Assembly (NCBI RefSeq): GCF_036345255.1
Contig: NZ_CP107783.1
Span: 1,674,001 to 1,738,000 of the forward strand
Length of the DNA: 64,000 nt
Direction of reading: 5' to 3'
Source: Streptomyces sp. NBC_00569
GTDB lineage: Bacteria; Actinomycetota; Actinomycetes; Streptomycetales; Streptomycetaceae
The position numbers were made by a program, and so were the translations under genes. This document shows positions 1-8,952 of the stretch, one piece after another (positions within the stretch are counted from its first letter, which is position 1; every line of letters starts with the position of its first letter). The notes beneath the pieces are model-generated. The model saw only the letters and a list, made by a program, of their open reading frames with translations, made no database searches and was not told the origin of the DNA.

Positions 1-687
1 CTCACCCAGAACCAGAACCTCATCAAGCAGCTCCACGACGACAATCTGCTCAACTGCTTCGCCCCGCGCGCCTACTTCTACGCGGGCCAGTCGCTGACCG
101 ACTGGGACAGCGACTTCGACGCCGCCATCAGCCGCGACACGGCCATGGCGCCCACCCACCCCATCTACCCCTACGTCAGCCCCACCGCCTTCAACGGCGG
201 CGGCTACGTGGCGGGCAACACCTGGGCGCACATGTTCTCCAAGGTGAAGGCGTCCGCCGACGGTGTCGTCGTCTGGGAGCCGTCCGCCACGGACTCCAGC
301 GCCTGCGCCTGGGTGTCGCAGAACTCGTACGAGATGGGCGCCATCACCGGCACCGCCAGCAGCGGCCCCCTCAGCGCGACCGCCGCGCCACCCAGCGGCA
401 ACTGCACCGTCACCCGCGGCTCCCAGGTCGCCGTGCCCGTGACCCTCACCAACACCTCCTCCTCCACCACCGCCGCCACCTCCATGCAGACCCTCAGCGG
501 TCTCCCGGCCGGGGTCCACGGCTACGACACGACATGGCAGTACTGGAACGTCCCCTCCCTCGCACCGGGCGCCTCCTGGACGACGACGCTCTACCTGCAG
601 ACAGACACGAGCGAAACGGCCGGCACCGTGCTGCTCCACATCAAGACCGGTATCAGTGACACGCGTTGGTCCTTCATCGTTGTCTGA
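1..687 (+). CDS. C-terminal part of a secreted protein (possibly a glycoside hydrolase)
   Basis: The reading frame is open from the first base and stops at 685-687, so only the last 228 codons are present and the start lies outside the window. The first ~110 residues are rich in Trp, Tyr and Asp, with phrases such as WDSDFDAAIS and GVVVWEPSA, as in the end of a TIM-barrel polysaccharide hydrolase. The last ~100 residues are Ser/Thr-rich and look like an immunoglobulin-like beta-sandwich (CARDB/NEW3 type), common as a C-terminal module of exported actinomycete enzymes. That it is exported and acts on a polysaccharide is inference from composition; no catalytic motif is visible in the part present. 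Confidence 0.55.
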   Translation, partial: LTQNQNLIKQLHDDNLLNCFAPRAYFYAGQSLTDWDSDFDAAISRDTAMAPTHPIYPYVSPTAFNGGGYVAGNTWAHMFSKVKASADGVVVWEPSATDSSACAWVSQNSYEMGAITGTASSGPLSATAAPPSGNCTVTRGSQVAVPVTLTNTSSSTTAATSMQTLSGLPAGVHGYDTTWQYWNVPSLAPGASWTTTLYLQTDTSETAGTVLLHIKTGISDTRWSFIVV

Positions 688-798
688 GTCCGAGAAGGCC
701 GAGGGGCGGCACCGGAGGATTCCGGCGCCGCCCCTCGCGTTGTGCCGCGGTCAGCGAACGAGGCTCCGGCGAGCGCTTCCGGCTGTCCGCCTACGTGC

Positions 799-1550
799 TC
801 ACGAGCCCGACAGGGCGTCCCCGAACATGGGGTCGTCCCCCGACTTCCCGATGCCCACGGACGACGCACCGAAGCTCACCGCGCCGGTGGCCGTGACGCC
901 TGCCGTGGAGCCGCGCAGGACCCACACGGCGCCGTCGTCGCTGTTCTCGCCGCCCGCGCCCACCGACAGATCGGCGCGGCCGTCCTTGTTGTGGTCGGTG
1001 AGGTGGATGGCGTCGCCGAACAAGTCCGACGACTCATTGGCGCCCGGGACACCCGCGGTGCCCTGGTTGAAGGACTGGGCGCCGGTTCCCGTCAGGCCAG
1101 AGGCGCCGCCGCGCAGCACCCAGACGTTGCCTGCCTGCTCGGCGGAGCCGATGGTCTCGAAGTTCGCGCCGACGGCGAGGTCCGGGTAGCCGTCACCGTT
1201 GACGTCGCCGGCGGCGAGCGCGCCACCGAAGGAGTCGTGGTACTCGTCCGTTCCCGGCACACCCGCGGTGTCCTGGCTGAACACGGCGGTACGCGCGGTG
1301 TCGACGCCCGCCGCGCCGCCGTAGAACACGGTGGCGTAGCCGCCCTTCGCCGTCTGATCCGTGACGGAGACGAAGTCGGAGCCGACGACCAGGTCGTCGT
1401 GTCCGTCGCGGTCGAAGTCGGCCACGGCGAACGCGCCCGCGTACCCCGGGCCCGCCTCGGTCTGCAGGGTGGGTCCGGTCGAGGCGCCCAGGTAGACGAA
1501 GGCGTCGCCGCCGCCGAAGCCGCCGGCCAGGTGCTGGGCCAGCCGGCCGC
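799..1550 (-). pseudogene. 5'-truncated FG-GAP repeat (integrin alpha-like) protein
   Basis: The frame ending at 799-801 encodes at least three FG-GAP beta-propeller repeats with Ca-binding loops of the form DxDxDG: DFDRDGHDDLVVG, DVNGDGYPDLAVG and DHNKDGRADLSVG. Each is followed by VFYGG/VWVLRG strands. Upstream of about 1550 the frame stays open but becomes Arg/Gly/Pro-rich and loses all repeat character, and no signal peptide or start is present. It reads as the last 240-250 residues of an exported FG-GAP protein fused by rearrangement to unrelated DNA. The intact family usually has 400-500 residues and seven repeats. It is probably not expressed. Confidence 0.6.
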
Positions 1551-1935
1551 ACTGGATGAGGACCAGGCCGCAGGCGTCATCGAGGCGCATCAGCGGGGCA
1601 CCGCCGTCAGGGCCCTCGCCCGGCAGCATCAGGGCGCCCCGAAGACCATCCGCCGCGTCCTCGACGCCGCCGGCGCCCGCGCACTGTCCACGCACCTCGA
1701 CGTCGTCGAGCCGACCCCGGCGACCAACTGCCCGCTCCAACGCCGGACCTGGACGTGGTACTCGACCTGCCCGGCCTGGTGACCGACCACCTGGACACCG
1801 CCGGCGACGAGACTGTCCGTCAGACGCTCGCCGCCGGCCGGACCATCCGCCGCGGCCAGGGCCACTCACTCCGGATCACCGCCCCGCTCGAACTCCACCG
1901 CGCCGCGCCGCAGCCGGGAATGCCTCCTCCCGCCA
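1550..1935 (+). pseudogene. Remnant of a small helix-turn-helix protein
   Basis: One frame (about 1550-1745) encodes a helix-turn-helix-like stretch with AVRALARQHQGAPKTIRRVL, the kind of HTH found in resolvases and transposases. The continuation (about 1750-1905, VVLDLPGLVTDHLDTAGDE followed by an Arg-rich stretch) is in another frame. I infer a single ~120-residue gene broken by a frameshift near 1745. It starts where the FG-GAP remnant on the other strand ends, so this point is probably a rearrangement junction. From 1935 to 2070 nothing is recognisable except that GC content falls just before the next gene. Confidence 0.35.
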
Positions 1936-2070
1936 CGGCCGCCGCGCCGCCGAGATGGACCGGCGGCACGGGCTCGTCACCCTCGGGCATCCGAGGTCCC
2001 CCGTATGCCGGGTCCCCCGTATGCCGCATGCGGTGTAACGCTCTCCGTTCATGAACCGCTTTCATGCAAT

Positions 2071-4341
2071 ATGTCGCTAATGACCCATGGAAGTGCATTG
2101 CCACGGTTCAGTGTGATTGTTCCCGTTTATAAGGTGCAGGCATATCTTCATGAATGCCTTGAATCCGTCCTGCAGCAGCCGTTCACAGATCTGGAGCTGA
2201 TCGCGATCGACGACTGCTCACCGGATGCCAGCGGGACGATTGTCGACGAGTTCGCAGCCCGCGATCCCCGTGTGCGCGCCGTGCATCTGACGGAGAACGT
2301 GGGTCTCGGCCGTGCCCGCAACGCGGGTCTCGAACACGCCACCGGCGATTATGTGATCTTCCTGGACAGCGACGACGCCCTCACTCCGGACGCGCTGCAC
2401 GCGATCTCGGACCGGCTCAAGGACACCGACGGCCCTGACGTCCTGGTCTACGACTACGAACGGTCGTACTGGACCGGCGGGACGGTGCCCAATCCCGTCA
2501 CCGCTCATCTCGCCGAGGAGGGTCCGTCGTCGTTCACCCTCGACGACAGGCCGGGCCTGCTGAGGGTCCTGCACGTCGTCTGGAACAAGGCATACCGCCG
2601 CGAGTTCCTGGAGCGCGCGGGCTTCACCTTCGCTCCGGGCTACTACGAGGACGTCTCCTGGACCTATCCGGTACTGGTGACCGCCGAGTCGATCGCGGTG
2701 CTCGACCGCGTCTGCGTGCGTTACCGGCAGCGCAGAATGGGAGCGATCACCTGCTCCCCCGGGCATAGGCACTTCGAGATCTTCGGCCAGTACGACCGGG
2801 TCTTCGCCTACCTGAGTGCACACCCCGAAACGGCGCGCTGGCGGCCCCTCGTCTTCCGCCGGATGCTCGACCACTTCAGCACGGTGTTCACGGCGCCCGA
2901 CCGTCTGCCGCGCGGCACTCGCGCGGCGTTTCTGCGCCAGGCCCGGACGTACTGCCGCCGCTACCGCACCCCGGGCGCGACTCCCCCTCTGCGCACCAGA
3001 ATCCGGCACGCTCTCGTACGTCTGGGCGCGCACCGCAGCTACCGGACCCTGCACTCGGCACGGGCTCTGCTGCGACGTGTCCGCCGCGCCGCCGTCGCCG
3101 CTCAGCGTGCCGTCTCGGCGGGCGTCGTCCAGATCCATTACCGCATCCAGCGGCTCCTTCCGCTGCGCGAGAACGACGCCGTGTTCTCCGCCTACTGGGG
3201 CCGCGGCTACGGCTGCAACCCGGCGGGCGTCGAGGCGAAGGTCCGCGAACTGGCGCCCCACATCCGCACCTCCTGGATCGCCGACCCGGCGCACCACCAC
3301 ACGATCCCGCCGGGCACCCGCCGTCTCACCTCCGGCACGGCCGCGTACTGGACGGCGCTGGCCCGCTCCAAGTACCTGGTCAACAACGTCAACTTCGACC
3401 GCAGACTCGTCAAGCGCCGGGGCCAGGTGTTCCTGCAGACCCAGCACGGCACCCCGCTCAAGCGCATGGGCCTCGATCTCCTCGACCGGCCGGCCGCCGT
3501 CGGCGACACCGACGTCCGGCGCATGCTCGCCAACTGCGGCAAGTGGGACTACGTCCTGTCCGCGAACCGCCATTCCACGCTGGTGTGGGAGCGGGTCTAC
3601 CCCGGTGACTACACCACGCTCGAATACGGCTATCCGCGCAACGACCTCTATCAGAACGCCACCGGCAAGGACGTGGCCCGGCTGCGTGACACCCTGGGCA
3701 TCCCCCAGGATTCGGTCGCGATCCTGTACGCCCCCACGCACCGGGACTACCGCCGCACCCAGCGCCACGCCATCGATCTGGAACGCATGCTGCGCTCCCT
3801 CGGTCCCCGCTTCATGGTGCTCGTGCGCGCCCACCATCTGTCCGCGATTCCGCCGGTGGGCACACACTCGTCCCAACTCGTCGACGTCTCGGACCACCCC
3901 AGCGTCGAATCCCTCTGTCTGGCGAGCGACGTCCTGGTCACGGACTACTCCTCGCTGATGTTCGACTACGCCAATCTGGACCGCCCGATCGTCCTGTACG
4001 CCGACGACCGGGAGGCCTACGAGGCGACCCGTGGCACCTACTTCGACCTCCGGAGTTTCCCTCCCGGCGCGGTCGCCACCGGCGAGGACGAGCTCATCGA
4101 CATCTTCGTGACCGGCGAGTGGCGCAGCGCCCGCTCCGCCCGGCGGCGGGCCGCATTCCGTGAACGCTTCTGCCCGCACGACGACGGGGGCGCCGCCGAG
4201 CGGGTCGTGCGGCATGTCCTGCTGGGGGAGAAGGCGGGCCTGCCGTCCGCGGTACCGCTGGAGGAGCGGCGGCCGGCGCCGGCACCCGGTCCGCGGCAGG
4301 AGCCGGAGGCCAGCGTGACTCTGCCCACCAGCGCCGTTTGA
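2071..4341 (+). CDS. GT2 glycosyltransferase fused to CDP-glycerol phosphotransferase (TagF-like), copy 1
   Basis: The 756-residue protein has a family-2 glycosyltransferase domain (residues ~10-240: FSVIVPVYKVQ, ELIAIDDCSPD and the acidic DSDD motif at ~99-102). A basic linker follows, then a TagB/TagF-type CDP-glycerol:poly(glycerophosphate) glycerophosphotransferase domain (~380-730) with QTQHGTPLKRMG around His459, LVRAHH and VTDYSSLMFDYA. Known relatives add sugar and polyol-phosphate units to wall teichoic-acid-like polymers at the inner membrane face, so that is the likely role. ATG 2071 (or in-frame ATG 2080) is chosen because similarity to the two following paralogues begins there. 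No strong ribosome-binding site is visible, and the region before it is AT-richer, as expected of a promoter. It is the first gene of a same-strand run. Confidence 0.88.
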   Translation: MSLMTHGSALPRFSVIVPVYKVQAYLHECLESVLQQPFTDLELIAIDDCSPDASGTIVDEFAARDPRVRAVHLTENVGLGRARNAGLEHATGDYVIFLDSDDALTPDALHAISDRLKDTDGPDVLVYDYERSYWTGGTVPNPVTAHLAEEGPSSFTLDDRPGLLRVLHVVWNKAYRREFLERAGFTFAPGYYEDVSWTYPVLVTAESIAVLDRVCVRYRQRRMGAITCSPGHRHFEIFGQYDRVFAYLSAHPETARWRPLVFRRMLDHFSTVFTAPDRLPRGTRAAFLRQARTYCRRYRTPGATPPLRTRIRHALVRLGAHRSYRTLHSARALLRRVRRAAVAAQRAVSAGVVQIHYRIQRLLPLRENDAVFSAYWGRGYGCNPAGVEAKVRELAPHIRTSWIADPAHHHTIPPGTRRLTSGTAAYWTALARSKYLVNNVNFDRRLVKRRGQVFLQTQHGTPLKRMGLDLLDRPAAVGDTDVRRMLANCGKWDYVLSANRHSTLVWERVYPGDYTTLEYGYPRNDLYQNATGKDVARLRDTLGIPQDSVAILYAPTHRDYRRTQRHAIDLERMLRSLGPRFMVLVRAHHLSAIPPVGTHSSQLVDVSDHPSVESLCLASDVLVTDYSSLMFDYANLDRPIVLYADDREAYEATRGTYFDLRSFPPGAVATGEDELIDIFVTGEWRSARSARRRAAFRERFCPHDDGGAAERVVRHVLLGEKAGLPSAVPLEERRPAPAPGPRQEPEASVTLPTSAV

Positions 4342-4363
4342 ACGCCCATCGAAGGAGAGTGCG

Positions 4364-6592
4364 TTGCCCCGCTTCAGTGTTGTCGTTCCGGCCCACGACG
4401 GGCCGGGGCGGCTGCCCGACTGTCTCGCTTCGGTGCTCGGCCAGGCCTTCGCCGACGTCGAGCTGATCGCCGTCGTCAGCTCCCCGCAGGGGCTGTGTGC
4501 CTCGATCGTGGCCGCGCACGCGGACCGCGATCCACGGATCAAGGTGGTGCGCTCGCCGGCGGGCGACGGTCTGCCGGGCGCGCGGAATGCCGGGATCGCG
4601 GGCGCGGAGGGAGAGTTCGTCCTCTTCCTCGACGGCGACGACACGCTGGTACCCGGGGCACTGGGACTCCTCGACGCCCGGCTCGCCGAGTCCGGCGAGC
4701 CGGATGTGCTGCTCTTCGACCACGAGCGAGTGCACTGGTTCGACGGCGGCATGGGGGCAACGCTCGGGCGGCTGTGGCAGGACGCGCTGACCGGGGCCTT
4801 CTCGGTGGAACAGCACCCGGCGCTGCCCGACGTAGGGGTGCCCGCGTGGAGCGGTGCCTATCGCCGCGACTTCCTGGCCCGGCACGAACTGGCCTTCGTG
4901 CCCGGCATGTTCACCGACACGGTGTGGAGCGTACTGACCACGCTCCAGGCCGAACGGATCGCGCTGCTCGACCGGATCTGCGTCCGTCATGTGCTGCGCC
5001 GCCAGGGCAGCCGGAACTACCTGCCCGGACTTCACCACATGGACCTGCTCCACCAGTTCGACCTGGTGATGCGCGGGGCGGCCGAGCTGAAGCCCGACCC
5101 GGCGGTGCTCGACAGGGTCTTTCACCAGCTGGTGAGCGCGGTGCTCAAGACCGCGGCATCCCCCTGGCGGTTGCCGAGCCCGGCGGCGCGGCGGCAGTAC
5201 TTCCGGCGGGCCACCCGGCTCTACCGTCGGCACCGCCCGGCGGGGAACCGACGGCCAGGTGGGAGCGTGGGGCTGCAACATGCGTTGCTGGCTGCCGGCT
5301 CCTACGCGGCATTCAGCGCGCTGCGCGGCACGAAGCGGCAGCTGGGCAGGGTGGCCCGGTCCGTCGCGCGGTGCCTGAGGTGGCTGCGCAGGCGCGGCGG
5401 CAATCCGTACAGGGCTTTCCTCAGGCGGCCGGTCGACGAGAATCTCGCGGTCTTCTCCTCGTACTGGGGCCGCGGTTACACCTGCAACCCCGCCGCCATC
5501 CACGCGGCGGCGCGGCGCCTGGCTCCGCATATCAAGACGGTCTTTCTGGTGACCGCAGCGCATGCGGAGCAGATGCCCGACGAGGTGGAGAGCGTCGTGA
5601 TCGGAAGCGACCGCTATTGGGAGGTCATGGCCACCGCCAAGTACACCTTCAACAACGTGAACTTCGAGATGGCGGTGAAGAAGCGACCCGACACCGTCCA
5701 CGTGCAGACCCAGCACGGCACCCCGCTCAAGCGCATGGGTGTGGACCTGGTGGAGTACCCGGCGGCTGCGGCCGCGGTCGGCCCGCTGGGCAAGCTGCTC
5801 CAGCGCGTGGACCGATGGGACTTCAACATCTCCTCGAACCATCACTCCACCGAGGTCTGGGAGCGGGCCTACCCGGGTGCGTACGAGAGTCTGGACGTCG
5901 GCTATCCGCGCAACGACGCGTTCTACACGTCGACGGCCGAGGACGTCGCCGCGATCCGGCGCCGCCTCGGTGTGCCCGAGGACCGTGTCGCCGTGCTGTA
6001 CGCGCCGACCCACCGCGACTACCGCACGGACTTCCTCCCGCAGCTGGATCTCGTCGCGTTCTGCCGGGCGCTCGGCGACGAGTTCGTCGTGCTGCTGCGG
6101 GCCCACCACTCCTACGAGGGGTCCGCGGGCCTCGAACGGATGCTGCGGTCCGGCGCGTTGATCGACGTGACGAAGCACCGCTCGCCCGAGGAGGTGTGTC
6201 TCGCCGCGGACGCTCTGATCACGGACTACTCGTCGGTCATGTTCGACTACGCCAACCTCGACCGCCCGGTCGTCGTGCACGCCGACGACTGGGACATCTA
6301 CCGGGAGACACGGGGCGTCTACTTCGATCTGCTCGCCGCGCCGCCGGGTCCGGTGGCCCGTACCCAGGACGAGCTGACGAGGATCTTCCGCAGCGGTGAG
6401 TGGCGGGGCGAGACCGCGGCCCGGCTGCGCGACGCGTTTCGTCGGCGATTCTGCGAATTCGACGACGGGCTGGCCGCGGAGCGGGTGGTGCGCCGGGTGC
6501 TGCTCGGTGAGCCGGCCGAGGCGCTGCCGCCGGTCGTTCCGCTGGGCGAGCGCGTTCCGGCCCCGGCCGCCGCCCGCGTCCTCCACCGCTGA
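4364..6592 (+). CDS. GT2 glycosyltransferase fused to CDP-glycerol phosphotransferase (TagF-like), copy 2
   Basis: This 742-residue paralogue of the preceding gene lies 22 bp downstream. It starts at TTG 4364, supported by GAAGGAG at 4351-4357. The GT2 domain keeps the acidic FLDGDD motif (~88-93), but the usual nucleotide-binding DDCSPD segment is replaced by VVSSPQG. Donor binding may therefore differ, or the GT2 half may be weak. The C-terminal phosphotransferase half is well kept: QTQHGTPLKRMGVDL, LRAHHSYEG and ITDYSSVMFDYANLDRP. It probably acts with copies 1 and 3 on the same wall polymer. Arrangement and spacing indicate one operon. Confidence 0.88.
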   Translation: MPRFSVVVPAHDGPGRLPDCLASVLGQAFADVELIAVVSSPQGLCASIVAAHADRDPRIKVVRSPAGDGLPGARNAGIAGAEGEFVLFLDGDDTLVPGALGLLDARLAESGEPDVLLFDHERVHWFDGGMGATLGRLWQDALTGAFSVEQHPALPDVGVPAWSGAYRRDFLARHELAFVPGMFTDTVWSVLTTLQAERIALLDRICVRHVLRRQGSRNYLPGLHHMDLLHQFDLVMRGAAELKPDPAVLDRVFHQLVSAVLKTAASPWRLPSPAARRQYFRRATRLYRRHRPAGNRRPGGSVGLQHALLAAGSYAAFSALRGTKRQLGRVARSVARCLRWLRRRGGNPYRAFLRRPVDENLAVFSSYWGRGYTCNPAAIHAAARRLAPHIKTVFLVTAAHAEQMPDEVESVVIGSDRYWEVMATAKYTFNNVNFEMAVKKRPDTVHVQTQHGTPLKRMGVDLVEYPAAAAAVGPLGKLLQRVDRWDFNISSNHHSTEVWERAYPGAYESLDVGYPRNDAFYTSTAEDVAAIRRRLGVPEDRVAVLYAPTHRDYRTDFLPQLDLVAFCRALGDEFVVLLRAHHSYEGSAGLERMLRSGALIDVTKHRSPEEVCLAADALITDYSSVMFDYANLDRPVVVHADDWDIYRETRGVYFDLLAAPPGPVARTQDELTRIFRSGEWRGETAARLRDAFRRRFCEFDDGLAAERVVRRVLLGEPAEALPPVVPLGERVPAPAAARVLHR

Positions 6593-6644
6593 CCCGCCCG
6601 ATGCGCACGCCCACACCCCCATCCCTACGACCATGGAAGAGCCC

Positions 6645-8888
6645 GTGCCTCGTTTCAGCGTCATCGTCCCCGTCTACAAGGTCCAGGGCTACCTGCGCGA
6701 GTGCCTCGACTCGATCCTGACCCAGTCCTGCACCGACATCGAGGTCATCGCGGTCGACGACTGCTCGCCCGACAACTGCGGCGCGATCATCGACGAGTAC
6801 GCGGCGCGCGACGCCCGTGTCACAGCGGTCCACCTGCCTCAGAACGTCGGCCTCGGCCGGGCACGCAACGCGGGGGCCGGTCACGCCACGGGTGACTACT
6901 TGCTCTTCCTCGACAGCGACGACAGTTACACACCCGGGGCGCTGCAAGCCATCGAAGAGCGGCTCACCGCCACCGACGACCCGGACATTCTCGTGTTCGA
7001 CCATGTGCGCACGCACTGGTGGGGCCGTGGCGGCAGGAGCATGACGGCGGATCTGCTCGCCTCCGCGGGTACGGACACGTTCGACATCGTGAGCAGTCCC
7101 CAGTATCTGCATCTGTTCCTGGTGGCCTGGAACAAGGCATACCGCCGCGACTTCTTCACGGGCCACGGATTCACCTACCGGCCAGGCCTGTACGAGGACG
7201 CCCCGGTCACCTATCAGGCGCTGATGTCCGCGCGTCGCATCGGGTGTCTGGACCGGGTGTGCGTCGAGTATCTGCAGCGCAGGAGTGGCGCGATCACCCG
7301 CACCCCGGGACGAAGGCACTTCGACATCTTCACGCAGTACTCGGGACTGTTCGCGTTTCTCGACGACCACCCGGAAATGCACGAGTCGAGACCACTCCTC
7401 TTCGAGCGGATGATCAACCACTTCCTGGCGACGATGCCGCTCAGCGAGCGGGTGCTGCCCGAGGACCGGTCCGCCTTCTACCGGGAGACGGTGGACTTCT
7501 ACCGGCGCCACAAGCCGGATGGTTTCACTCCGCCGGACGATGCCTACCGCGCCCAGTGGCGCCTGATCGCGCGCAGCCCCTACTCCGTGTTCCAGGCGTA
7601 CGCGCTGGCCGAGCGGCTGGGGCGCGCGTCCCTGCGCAAGCAGCGCAAACTGTGCGCGGCGACCACCCGGCAGGTCAAGCGCGCCTACGCCGGGACCCAG
7701 CGCCGGCTCCGTCTCGATCCGAACCTCGCCGTGTACTCGGCCTCCTGGCACCGCGGTGTTCTCGGCGATCCCGCGGCCGTCCATGAGGCGGCCCGCATGC
7801 TGGCCCCGCACATCGACGCGGTGTGGGTGGTGCGGCCGGACGCTGTGGCGCAGCTGCCGAGTGGCATCGACTACGTCACTCCGGACACACCGCGCTACCA
7901 CCGGGTGACGAGCCGCGCCACGTACTTCGTCAACAACGTCGACTGGACACTCGGCCTGGTGAAGCGCCCGGGGCAGATCCATGTCCACACCCACGAGGGC
8001 ACGCCTCTGGGGCACATGGGCGTCGACCTGCTCAGCCGTCCGGCCGCCAAGTATCGCGCCGATGTCCGCGCGCAGCTGCGGCGCGCGGACCGCTGGGACT
8101 TCAGCCTGGTCTCCAGTCCGTACGCGCAGCAGATCTGGGACCGCGCCTATCCCTGTCACTTCACCTCACTGCCGACCGGCGCCCCGCGCAACGACGTGCT
8201 GGTGAGGGGTGACCATATGCGGAAGGTCGCCCTGCGCAAGCGGCTCGGTGTCCCGGACGGCAACACGGTGGTGCTCTACGCCCCGACCCGGCGCGACCAT
8301 CGCAAGTCGTACGTCCCGCGGCTCGACTTCGAGCAGCTGCTGCGGGGGCTCGGGCCGACGGTCACGCTGCTCGTCCGGTTGCATCCGAAGGACGCGCAGG
8401 CCCCGTTCCGCGGTCTGCAGCTACGCGACCTCCAGCGGCGCGGGCTGCTCCTCGACGTCACCGACGAGCCCTCGGCCGTGGACATGATGCTCGTCTCCGA
8501 CGCCCTCGTGACGGACTACTCGTCCCTGCTGTTCGACTACGCCAACACCGACCGCCCGATCATCGTCCATGGCGATGACTGGGAGGCGTACCGGGCGGCC
8601 CGCGGCGTCTACTTCGATGTGCTGGCCGACCCGCCGGGCCATGTCACCACCACTACCGACGAGTTGACGGATCTGTTCGCCTCCGGGGCGTGGCAGGACG
8701 CGCGCTCCGCCGCTCTGCGCGCCGACTTCCGCCGGCGGTTCTGCCCCTACGACGACGGGCACGCGGCCGCCCGGGTGGTCTCTCTGGTCATGCTCGGCCG
8801 GGAGCACCCCCCGTCGGTCATTCCCCAGCAGGACGCACGACAGCTCCGACAGTCCGCACGCTCCGCTCTTCCGGACGGCACACGCTGA
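6645..8888 (+). CDS. GT2 glycosyltransferase fused to CDP-glycerol phosphotransferase-like domain, copy 3 (altered active site)
   Basis: Third tandem paralogue, 747 residues from GTG 6645 with GGAAGAG just upstream; ATG 6633 is an in-frame alternative. The GT2 half is canonical (FSVIVPVYKVQ, VIAVDDCSPD, FLDSDD). In the C-terminal half the signature HGTPLKRMG of copies 1 and 2 reads HEGTPLGHMG. The histidine before Gly-Thr, taken as catalytic in TagF-type enzymes, is replaced by Glu, and the following Lys is lost. The second His region reads LVRLHPKD, and VTDYSSLLFDYA is kept. It may be inactive as a glycerophosphotransferase, use another acceptor, or work mainly through the GT2 half. Confidence 0.87.
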   Translation: MPRFSVIVPVYKVQGYLRECLDSILTQSCTDIEVIAVDDCSPDNCGAIIDEYAARDARVTAVHLPQNVGLGRARNAGAGHATGDYLLFLDSDDSYTPGALQAIEERLTATDDPDILVFDHVRTHWWGRGGRSMTADLLASAGTDTFDIVSSPQYLHLFLVAWNKAYRRDFFTGHGFTYRPGLYEDAPVTYQALMSARRIGCLDRVCVEYLQRRSGAITRTPGRRHFDIFTQYSGLFAFLDDHPEMHESRPLLFERMINHFLATMPLSERVLPEDRSAFYRETVDFYRRHKPDGFTPPDDAYRAQWRLIARSPYSVFQAYALAERLGRASLRKQRKLCAATTRQVKRAYAGTQRRLRLDPNLAVYSASWHRGVLGDPAAVHEAARMLAPHIDAVWVVRPDAVAQLPSGIDYVTPDTPRYHRVTSRATYFVNNVDWTLGLVKRPGQIHVHTHEGTPLGHMGVDLLSRPAAKYRADVRAQLRRADRWDFSLVSSPYAQQIWDRAYPCHFTSLPTGAPRNDVLVRGDHMRKVALRKRLGVPDGNTVVLYAPTRRDHRKSYVPRLDFEQLLRGLGPTVTLLVRLHPKDAQAPFRGLQLRDLQRRGLLLDVTDEPSAVDMMLVSDALVTDYSSLLFDYANTDRPIIVHGDDWEAYRAARGVYFDVLADPPGHVTTTTDELTDLFASGAWQDARSAALRADFRRRFCPYDDGHAAARVVSLVMLGREHPPSVIPQQDARQLRQSARSALPDGTR

Positions 8889-8952
8889 CGTGCGCCCTCA
8901 GGCATCACCTCCCGACGGCCGCTTCGGTCCGGACACCCAGGAGATCTCCGCC

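Noticed and set aside
2218..4752. Open frame of 844 codons on the minus strand across the first TagF-like gene (and similar 600-850 codon frames to 8.2 kb)
   Set aside because: Antisense shadow of high-GC coding sequence: low-complexity Arg/Gly/Val composition, no family motif, and the plus-strand genes are fully supported.
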